Assembly (NCBI RefSeq): GCF_019977295.1
Contig: NZ_AP024651.1
Location: 3,100,001-3,164,000 of the forward strand
Direction: 5' to 3'
DNA: 64,000 nt
Origin: Arthrobacter sp. StoSoilB20
GTDB taxonomy: Bacteria > Actinomycetota > Actinomycetes > Actinomycetales > Micrococcaceae
Both the position numbers and the translations under genes were made by a program. This document shows positions 58,586-64,000 of the stretch, in pieces; the stretch's first letter is position 1; the number at the start of each line of letters is the position of its first letter. The notes under the pieces were generated by a model. It saw only the letters and a program-made list of their open reading frames with translations, was not told the origin of the DNA and did no database searches.

Positions 58586-59260
58586 TTAATTTGGCGGGAC
58601 CACCACAAGCTGGGCGGCCACCTCGGCGCGCGCCTTCTCCAACAACGCCCCATCCGGGCAGGCCACCGAAACGAACACCGAAGACGCAGGAGCACTGAAC
58701 AACCTCGCCATGACAACAGCGGCGTTACCGCCCGAGGCTGCCGGGGATTCCAAGCCGAGGAACTCCACGGCATGCTGGGGCTTATCCGAATCCTGTCCCC
58801 AACGCAGGGACACCGGCTTCAACCGTTCGGTCGCAATGCCCGGATCAAGGTAGTGGAAGAGTTCCTTGGTGGAGGCTGCGTCATCTCCCGCCACAACCAA
58901 GGGACCCTGGTTGACGCTGACCCTGATGGCCAAAGTGCAGCCGTCACCCTTCCGATACCGCACTTCGCCTTGAAGGCCGGAATGCACCACAGTCCACCCC
59001 GGAACTTCCTCCAACCGGGTGGAAACGGTCACAGGGTCCCCTGCAGCCAACGTACCTCCAGCCGTCAAGGGCAAGTCTTTCGCCGCAACCGCGGCAGCAT
59101 CATGCCCGGGGGTGATGGTGGGCGTCGCCAGCGTGGACTCCGACGGCGACGGCTTCGGCGCCGCCGGATCAGGAACGTTGACGGTGCAGCCGGCCACCAT
59201 GGCGGCGGCTCCCAGGGCAGCAATCCCAGCCACCCGTCGTCGAACGTTTCGCGTCACCAT
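58586..59260 (-). CDS. Lipoprotein of unknown function
   Basis: A 224-residue protein with a classic signal: RRRVAGIAALGAAAMVAGC, so Cys25 should be acylated. A Pro/Ser linker follows, and the mature domain contains two widely spaced cysteines (DGCTLAIRVS and VSVACPDG) that may pair. I do not recognise a family. AAGGAG lies 2 nt before the ATG and 5 nt before the GTG that follows it, so the protein may start one codon later. It follows the 32-bp repeat region on the same strand as its neighbours. Confidence 0.75.
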   Translation of the reverse strand: MVTRNVRRRVAGIAALGAAAMVAGCTVNVPDPAAPKPSPSESTLATPTITPGHDAAAVAAKDLPLTAGGTLAAGDPVTVSTRLEEVPGWTVVHSGLQGEVRYRKGDGCTLAIRVSVNQGPLVVAGDDAASTKELFHYLDPGIATERLKPVSLRWGQDSDKPQHAVEFLGLESPAASGGNAAVVMARLFSAPASSVFVSVACPDGALLEKARAEVAAQLVVVPPN

Positions 59261-59270
59261 CGCTCCTTAT

Positions 59271-59346
59271 CACCGTGCCGATCCATCAACCTGCCCTGAC
59301 GCCACCATGCCGATTCATTAACCTGCCGGGACATCACCCTGCCAGG
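59271..59346. repeat. 32-bp tandem repeat, about 2.4 copies
   Basis: Units start at 59271, 59303 and 59335 (partial). They share CACC-TGCCGATCCATCAACCTGCC with a few differences. The repeat lies in the 134-nt gap between the lipoprotein gene and the DagK-like gene. It could contain regulatory sites for the lipoprotein gene, which starts just beside it. Confidence 0.65.
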
Positions 59347-59394
59347 ACAGAAAGCAGGCCATCTGCCGCGATCGAGTCTAGCCGCCAGGCCCGC

Positions 59395-60324
59395 CTACGC
59401 GAGGACCCGCACAGCGCCCGGAACAACATCCACGTCCACCGGCAACGGACCGATGCGCTCGCCGTCGGCGTAGGCCACTACGCCCTCTGCCTCCAACCGC
59501 ACCTTCTGTACGCGCGTGATCTGCACGGCAGGGTGGCCGGTGTGTTTGCCGGCGAATACTTTCGGAAAAACAGCAAGGAACCGGAGCCGCGACAACGGTT
59601 TGACCACAAAAAGATCCAGCAGGCCGTCCTCGGGCGAAGCCTCCGGTGTAATCCGCATGCCACCGCCGATGTACTGCCCGTTCGCCACTGAGATCAGCAG
59701 CGCCGGCTGGCGCCAAGTCATGTTGTCCGCCGTCACCGTGTAGTCGATCCTTCGGAACGAACCCAACTCTTTGAGCATCGCAAGGTTATAGCGGCTTTTT
59801 CCTCGCGGCCACCTCCACGAATTGGCCCGTTCGTTGACTGCGGCATCGAACCCGGCCGAGAGAACTCCGGCAAAGTAGCTGGTCCGGCCATCCGAGACAA
59901 CCCGGCCGGCGTCGATCCGCCTTCCTCCTGCGGCCATCGAGGCCAGGATGAGGCGACAGGCCGCGGCGGTGTCGTGAAGCGGCATTCCAAGGAGCCGGGC
60001 AACGTCATTCCCCGTTCCGCTGGGAACTATGCCCAGGGCAATGTCGGATCCGGCGAGCGCGTTGACCCCCAGATGGACCATGCCGTCGCCTCCCACCACC
60101 ACCAGGGCGCCCACTTCCCGGCGGGTCAGGGTCTGGTCGACGAGTTGCCGCAGCCCGCTGTACCCGTCCGCTTGGAGAACGACGACGTCACGTCCGGCGG
60201 CGCGGAACCGGGCTGCGGCATGGTCCCCGGCAAGGCGGGTGCGGCCAAAGGAGGCAGCCGGGTTGATCGCCAGAGCGATGGTTCCCCGCGTGCTGGAGGG
60301 GTTATCGGCTGCCGGTGGGGTCAC
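59395..60324 (-). CDS. Diacylglycerol/sphingosine-kinase-family lipid kinase
   Basis: A 309-residue DagK/YegS-type kinase. Conserved features are LAINPAASFGRT, the nucleotide motif VVVGGDGMVHLGVNALAG, and PSGTGNDVARLLGMPL. The C-terminal half carries ANGQYIGGGMRITPEASPED and the closing VVAYADGERIG. Such enzymes phosphorylate diacylglycerol or similar lipids for phospholipid recycling. The GTG at 60324 is preferred because CATAAT lies 7 nt upstream and no ribosome site exists; a TTG at 60366 would add 14 residues unlike the family. Confidence 0.88.
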   Translation of the reverse strand: MTPPAADNPSSTRGTIALAINPAASFGRTRLAGDHAAARFRAAGRDVVVLQADGYSGLRQLVDQTLTRREVGALVVVGGDGMVHLGVNALAGSDIALGIVPSGTGNDVARLLGMPLHDTAAACRLILASMAAGGRRIDAGRVVSDGRTSYFAGVLSAGFDAAVNERANSWRWPRGKSRYNLAMLKELGSFRRIDYTVTADNMTWRQPALLISVANGQYIGGGMRITPEASPEDGLLDLFVVKPLSRLRFLAVFPKVFAGKHTGHPAVQITRVQKVRLEAEGVVAYADGERIGPLPVDVDVVPGAVRVLA

Positions 60325-60331
60325 AGCGTGA

Positions 60332-60337
60332 ATTATG
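60332..60337 (-). promoter_or_regulatory. -10 box of a leaderless promoter (lipid kinase)
   Basis: CATAAT followed by 7 nt then the GTG start of the lipid kinase gene. There is no ribosome site in between. Confidence 0.4.
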
Positions 60338-60444
60338 CCAGCGGGAACCACCCGCCCCGGTACCAACGTTCACATAGTGGCTGGATAAACTTGCCAGTAC
60401 CGCGTCTCCCCTGGAGCGCACCACTTTGAGAGAAGGGCCCGTGC

Positions 60445-61389
60445 TTGGCCGAGGGCAGCAGTTCGCACTATCAGGTTCTTCGTGTTTCCGTCACCGCGAC
60501 GGACAAGGAGATCAAGGTCGCCTACCGCAAGGCTGCCCGGAAGGCGCACCCCGACCACGGCGGAGAAGCGGAGATGTTCCGGCGTGTCACCCTGGCTTAC
60601 GAAACCCTGATCGACCCCCGGCGCAGGGCTGAGTACGACCGCCGCTACGCCCGCGGAGCATCCGGGGTAAGCCAGCCCCGTCCCGGGGACTACACGGGCA
60701 CCTCAGCACCGGGTCCCTTCGCCACCGGGAACGTCAGGCGTCCCCAGACCCAGCGGAACACCGCCGGTGATCCACCCGTTTACGTCCCTGCGTTTGAGGA
60801 TCCCAACGAGGTCCCGCTCATTTCCGAGGCCGAAGCCGCGCAACAGGTCCATGGGCTCCCCCGGAAGCGGGGCATCTTTGGAGCCGAAGCGCGGATCCAA
60901 CGTGAAATGCGCACCGTCCAGCTCATCAGCCGCCAGGTGCTGCCGGCCATTCCAGCAGCCCGGCTCATCAATGGCCTCCGCTCACCCTCGGACAACAACC
61001 ACATTGACCACGCCGTGCTCTCCGGTTACCGATTGGCCTTGGTAGGCTCCATGCTGCTTCCCAAGGGTGCGTACTCCTGGGACGGCCACTCCCTTCGGCA
61101 CGGCGGCCGTTCCGTCGCTCCCCCGCAACTGGCACACATCGTCCGGCACATGCAGGACATCTTCCCTGAACTCAACGTCACCGGATGGGTGGTCCTGCAC
61201 AGCCCTGATGGCAACCTGCACGAACCGGTGATTGATCAGTATGGCAAGGGCCAATCCAGCCATAACGCCGTGGAAGTGGTCAATGGCGCCGGACTGGCCA
61301 GGGGGCTCAAGCAGTTCCTCAGCTCGGGGCCAGCTCCGAACACCGTAGTGGTGCCGGTGCTGGCACGCCTGCTGCGCGGGATGCACTAG
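60445..61389 (+). CDS. J-domain protein with NERD-like C-terminal domain
   Basis: A 314-residue protein. A J domain fills residues 8-68 with the key HPD motif in KAARKAHPDHGG, so it should stimulate a DnaK-type ATPase. A Pro/Gly linker (about 70-140) leads to a C-terminal domain with NNHIDHAVLSGYRLALVG, then KGAYSWDG and NVTGWVVLHSP. This resembles the nuclease-related NERD fold, although the usual Glu-x-Lys of nuclease-type proteins is replaced (VGSMLLPKG). It lacks zinc fingers and the G/F region of DnaJ. The TTG start has GAAGGG 8 nt upstream. Confidence 0.8.
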   Translation: MAEGSSSHYQVLRVSVTATDKEIKVAYRKAARKAHPDHGGEAEMFRRVTLAYETLIDPRRRAEYDRRYARGASGVSQPRPGDYTGTSAPGPFATGNVRRPQTQRNTAGDPPVYVPAFEDPNEVPLISEAEAAQQVHGLPRKRGIFGAEARIQREMRTVQLISRQVLPAIPAARLINGLRSPSDNNHIDHAVLSGYRLALVGSMLLPKGAYSWDGHSLRHGGRSVAPPQLAHIVRHMQDIFPELNVTGWVVLHSPDGNLHEPVIDQYGKGQSSHNAVEVVNGAGLARGLKQFLSSGPAPNTVVVPVLARLLRGMH

Positions 61390-61431
61390 GCACCACCTGG
61401 GCTCCTGCCCGGGCCCGACGGCACTGACCGA

Positions 61432-61437
61432 TAGGAT
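61432..61437 (+). promoter_or_regulatory. -10 box of a leaderless promoter (trmL)
   Basis: TAGGAT followed by 6 nt then the GTG start of trmL. There is no ribosome site in between. Confidence 0.55.
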
Positions 61438-61443
61438 GGGCGG

Positions 61444-61911
61444 GTGTTCCGCATCCTCTTCCACACTCCTGAAATCCCGGGCAATACGGGCAATGCCATC
61501 CGCCTGGCCGCCATCACGGGAGCCGAACTCCACTTGGTGGAGCCCCTCGGCTTCGACTTTTCCGATGCCAAACTGCGCCGCGCCGGCCTTGATTACCACG
61601 ACCTTGCCGTAGTCACCGTCCACAAAGACATCGACTCCGCATGGGAGGCCTTGCAACCGCAACGCGTCTTTGCCTACACCTCCGACGGCGAAACGTCCTA
61701 TACCGATATCAGCTACGTCGAGGGTGATGTCCTGATGTTCGGGCCCGAGTCTGTTGGCCTGCCGGACTGGTTGAAGAACGACCCCCATGTCACAGCCCGC
61801 GTCCGCCTTCCCATGAAGCCATCACTGCGCTCCCTTAACCTGGCCAACGCTGCTTCGATTGCCGTGTTCGAGGCCTGGCGGCAGAACGGATTCGCCGGAG
61901 CCAAGGTGTAG
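61444..61911 (+). CDS. trmL: tRNA (cytidine(34)-2'-O)-methyltransferase TrmL
   Basis: A 155-residue SPOUT methyltransferase with the trefoil-knot signature: FHTPEIPGNTGNAIRLAAIT at the start, FGPESVGLPDW (about 99-109) and RLPMKPSLRSLNLANAASIA (about 120-139) at the end. It modifies the wobble base of leucine tRNAs. GTG start, leaderless as noted. It follows the J-domain gene after 54 nt but probably has its own promoter. Confidence 0.94.
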   Translation: MFRILFHTPEIPGNTGNAIRLAAITGAELHLVEPLGFDFSDAKLRRAGLDYHDLAVVTVHKDIDSAWEALQPQRVFAYTSDGETSYTDISYVEGDVLMFGPESVGLPDWLKNDPHVTARVRLPMKPSLRSLNLANAASIAVFEAWRQNGFAGAKV

Positions 61912-61987
61912 CCCATCCAAAGGCGCCGCAGCACCGAATACCTGATGCAGGACAAATCCTGCCGGGACATTCGTTGAGGGAGCTTAC

Positions 61988-62704
61988 GTGAGCGCGCTGC
62001 AGACCAGGGCGATATCAGTGAACCGCTGCACCGCCGCGCCCGCAACATCACACGGTGGTGCTGCCGGTTTCAAACGCGACGACATATGCTGGACGGTGAT
62101 GGACATCCCCAACACCCCCGGCCCACCGGTCTTTGAAGCTACAGGCACCGCGACAGATGTGAATTCGCAGCTCACCGGCCTGCTTGAGCTCATGGCTTCC
62201 GGCGACCAACAGGCTTTTGCCGAGTTCTACCGCCTGACCTCACGGCGTGTCTTCGGCATGGCCAAGCGCGTCCTCATAGACCCCGACCTCAGCGAAGACG
62301 CCACCCAGGAAGTGTTTATCCAAGTGTGGCAAGGCGCAGCCAAGTTCGATCGCTCCGCAGGCACGCCGCTGGCGTGGCTGATGACCATTGCGCATCGCCG
62401 GGCCATTGACCGTGTGCGGGCCGTGCAGGCCGCAACGGATCGTGAGGCCAAATACGGCGCTGCAAGCCAGGACCCGGACCGTGACCTGGTAGCCGAAGAA
62501 GCCGACACCAACCTCGAAGCCGAAGCAGTCAGCCGTTGCCTCGGCACGCTGACGGACACCCAGCGCGAATCGGTCCGCCTGGCTTATTACGGCGGATTGA
62601 CCTACCGGGAGGTTGCCGAGCACTTGGGCGCTGCCGTCCCCACCATCAAGTCCCGCATCCGTGACGGGCTGCTTCGCTTGAAGACCTGCCTGGGGGTGGG
62701 TTGA
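61988..62704 (+). CDS. sigK: ECF sigma factor SigK
   Basis: A 238-residue ECF sigma factor. Region 2 includes FAEFYRLTSRRVFGMAKRVL and DATQEVFIQVWQ, and region 4 has LTDTQRESVRLAYYGGLTYR and AAVPTIKSRIRDGLLRLK. The GTG at 61988 has GAGGGAG 6 nt upstream, so a 37-residue N-terminal extension (with two cysteines) precedes the MDIPNTPG start often annotated; which is used is unproven. It is followed by RskA after 1 nt, so membrane-bound RskA should hold it inactive. Confidence 0.9.
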   Translation: MSALQTRAISVNRCTAAPATSHGGAAGFKRDDICWTVMDIPNTPGPPVFEATGTATDVNSQLTGLLELMASGDQQAFAEFYRLTSRRVFGMAKRVLIDPDLSEDATQEVFIQVWQGAAKFDRSAGTPLAWLMTIAHRRAIDRVRAVQAATDREAKYGAASQDPDRDLVAEEADTNLEAEAVSRCLGTLTDTQRESVRLAYYGGLTYREVAEHLGAAVPTIKSRIRDGLLRLKTCLGVG

Positions 62705-62705
62705 A

Positions 62706-63554
62706 ATGAGTGAAAACACCAGTGGAGGCTTTATCCGCAGAATGTTTGCCAACGACATCGCAACCGACCTCGCCGAGGGCCGTGTACTCGAACTTGCTGA
62801 GATCTATGCCTTGGACGCCATCAATGATGACGAACGGGACATGATCGATTCCTACCTCCGGGATGCTCCGGAGAGCCGGGAATTCCACGAACGCGTCCGT
62901 GCAGCCAGGGAGACCCTGGCCGTCAGCTTCGCGCCCGAGGAGGAGCCTCCGGCCGCCCTTTTTGACACCATCATGCAGCGCATCTCCCATGAAGCGCCGG
63001 CTGAGCCCTTCGCCGGAACGGCGGCCACTGAACCGGCGGCCACTGAGCCTGCACCTCCGGTATTGGATGAGCTGGCCGCTGCGAGGGCAAAACGCGGGGA
63101 GCGCAGCGGGGCCGGTGGGGCCCGTCGTTGGATCGTGGGCGCGGCCGCAGCAGCAGTGATCGCCCTTGGTGGTATTGGTGTGGGAGCTTACGTTTCCACC
63201 CAAAACGACCCCGTCAACCAGGTGCTGCAGGCACAGGACGTCCAGCAGAAGTCCGCACCGGTTCCCGGCGGCGGAACGGCTACCATTTCCGCTTCTTCGG
63301 CCAAGGACTCCTTCGTGGTCCTCATGGATGGCGTGGCCCCGGCTCCGGCGGGCAAGGTGTACCAATTGTGGACCCTGCCCAAGGACGGTTCAGCACCGGT
63401 ACCGCAGGGAACCATGGATGCCCAGACTCTCTCCAAGCCGGCCGTGGTGAAGGGCCTGTCCTCAGCCTCGTCCGTAGCGATCACCGTGGAACCCACGGGC
63501 GGATCAAGCGCCCCCACCACGGACCCTGTCCTGGTGGTTGCACTGAGCGCCTGA
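62706..63554 (+). CDS. rskA: Membrane anti-sigma factor RskA
   Basis: A 282-residue anti-sigma factor for SigK. The cytoplasmic anti-sigma helix set (about 25-95, ELAEIYALDAINDDERDMID) is followed by a linker, a membrane segment at about 141-162 (WIVGAAAAAVIALGGIGVGA), and the outside domain with SFVVLMDGVAPAPAGKVYQL (RskA C-terminal domain). Regulated cleavage releases the sigma factor in mycobacteria. The ATG lies 1 nt after the sigK stop. Confidence 0.92.
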   Translation: MSENTSGGFIRRMFANDIATDLAEGRVLELAEIYALDAINDDERDMIDSYLRDAPESREFHERVRAARETLAVSFAPEEEPPAALFDTIMQRISHEAPAEPFAGTAATEPAATEPAPPVLDELAAARAKRGERSGAGGARRWIVGAAAAAVIALGGIGVGAYVSTQNDPVNQVLQAQDVQQKSAPVPGGGTATISASSAKDSFVVLMDGVAPAPAGKVYQLWTLPKDGSAPVPQGTMDAQTLSKPAVVKGLSSASSVAITVEPTGGSSAPTTDPVLVVALSA

Positions 63555-63567
63555 AGTAAAAGCACCT

Positions 63568-63627
63568 AACGCCCGACGGCGGCCGTCCCACCTCGGGGAT
63601 GACCGCCGTCGGGCGTTTTGTTTTTTT
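63568..63627. terminator. Terminator between rskA and the GntP permease gene
   Basis: AACGCCCGACGGCGG pairs perfectly with CCGCCGTCGGGCGTT with a 20-nt loop that can add a small inner stem, followed by TTGTTTTTTT on the plus strand. It ends the sigK-rskA transcript and, being close to the converging gene end, may serve both directions. Confidence 0.9.
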
Positions 63628-63637
63628 CAACAGGCAG

Positions 63638-64000
63638 CTATAACACCAGGGACAGGAGCATGACGAACCCGAATCCCACCACCGAAATCAGCGTTTCCAT
63701 AACGGACCAGGTCTTGAACGTTTGCCCGACGGTGAGTCCGAACAGTTCTTTGACCAACCAGAAACCGGCGTCGTTGACATGGGAGAGGAACAGGGATCCT
63801 GCGCCGATTGCCAGGGCGAGCAGGGCAGCATGAGTGGGACTCAGGCTGCTCGCCAGCGGCGCCACGATGCCGGCTGCCGTCACTGTGGCCACCGTCGCCG
63901 ATCCTGTGGCAAGGCGGAGTGCCACCGCAACGATGAAGCCGAGTACGAGGACGGACATATTGGCGCCCTCAGCCCACTTCTTGACGGCGTCGCCCACGCC
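63638..64000 (-). CDS. GntP-family permease (C-terminal part, N-terminus outside window)
   Basis: At least 121 codons of a permease continue past the right edge; this is the C-terminal part ending FGFVMLLSLVL. It shows ATGSATVATVTAAGIVAPLA and LFLSHVNDAGFWLVKELFGL, characteristic of the gluconate:H+ symporter (GntP/GntT) family. Substrate may be gluconate or a related sugar acid. No neighbour beyond the edge can be seen. Confidence 0.88.
   Translation of the reverse strand, partial: GVGDAVKKWAEGANMSVLVLGFIVAVALRLATGSATVATVTAAGIVAPLASSLSPTHAALLALAIGAGSLFLSHVNDAGFWLVKELFGLTVGQTFKTWSVMETLISVVGFGFVMLLSLVL

Overview
The window is a 64-kb stretch of high-GC chromosome from an actinobacterium. The best fit is the Micrococcaceae, an Arthrobacter or Paenarthrobacter relative. 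Evidence for this is the WhiB1 regulator beside a PdtaS-type kinase, the order mtrA-mtrB-lpqB-comF-hpf-secA, an Rv3235-family gene, a 1618-residue NAD-glutamate dehydrogenase, a SigK/RskA pair, frequent GTG/TTG starts, and several start codons that sit 6-7 nt after a TANNNT-like -10 box (leaderless genes). No tRNA, rRNA, CRISPR array, insertion sequence or prophage gene was seen. Two genes run off the ends: a DUF6541 membrane protein at the left and a GntP-type permease at the right.

Region 1 (1-9.3 kb, minus strand) is a surface-polysaccharide island. UDP-galactopyranose mutase (Glf) and a GlfT2-type polymerizing galactofuranosyltransferase sit with a Wzm/Wzt exporter and a DUF6541 membrane protein. 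Next to it is a three-gene operon for a 2,3-diacetamido uronic acid sugar nucleotide (WbpD-, WbpE- and WbpB-like). Region 2 (9.5-14.2 kb) holds a 1390-residue FHA-membrane-FtsK ATPase laid out like the type VII secretion motor EssC but with no other secretion component nearby, then a short tandem repeat and a small membrane protein. Region 3 (14.4-21.2 kb) holds whiB1, pdtaS and the large glutamate dehydrogenase.

Region 4 (21.3-25.7 kb) is an actinobacterial cluster of unknown role: a CpaE-like ATPase, a CpaB-like SAF protein, a small BldC/excisionase-type DNA-binding protein, a beta-rich hypothetical protein, a LysM membrane protein and an Rv3235-family protein. Region 5 (25.8-36.3 kb, minus) carries secA, a YcaQ/AlkX-type DNA glycosylase, hpf, comF, lpqB, mtrB and mtrA. 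Region 6 (36.5-43.2 kb, plus) is a tightly overlapping operon divergent from mtrA: a proline-rich membrane protein with a 45-bp coding repeat, DUF4129, DUF4350, MoxR, a tiny low-complexity ORF, DUF58 and DUF4166.

Region 7 (43.3-51.2 kb) has a MetE-like protein lacking the usual zinc ligands, chorismate mutase, an Fno-like reductase, and a complete dipeptide/oligopeptide ABC importer (binding protein, two permeases, one fused double ATPase). Region 8 (51.4-54.0 kb) is a convergent pair made of a metacaspase-like protease and a thermolysin-like metalloprotease. Region 9 (54-64 kb) covers tRNA thiolation and sulfur transfer (mnmA, cysteine desulfurase), an FAD reductase, a SufR-like regulator, a lipoprotein, a DagK-type lipid kinase, a J-domain protein with a NERD-like tail, trmL, sigK/rskA and the partial permease.

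The strongest candidates for something new are the caspase/metalloprotease pair, the orphan EssC-like motor, and the J-domain/NERD-like fusion.
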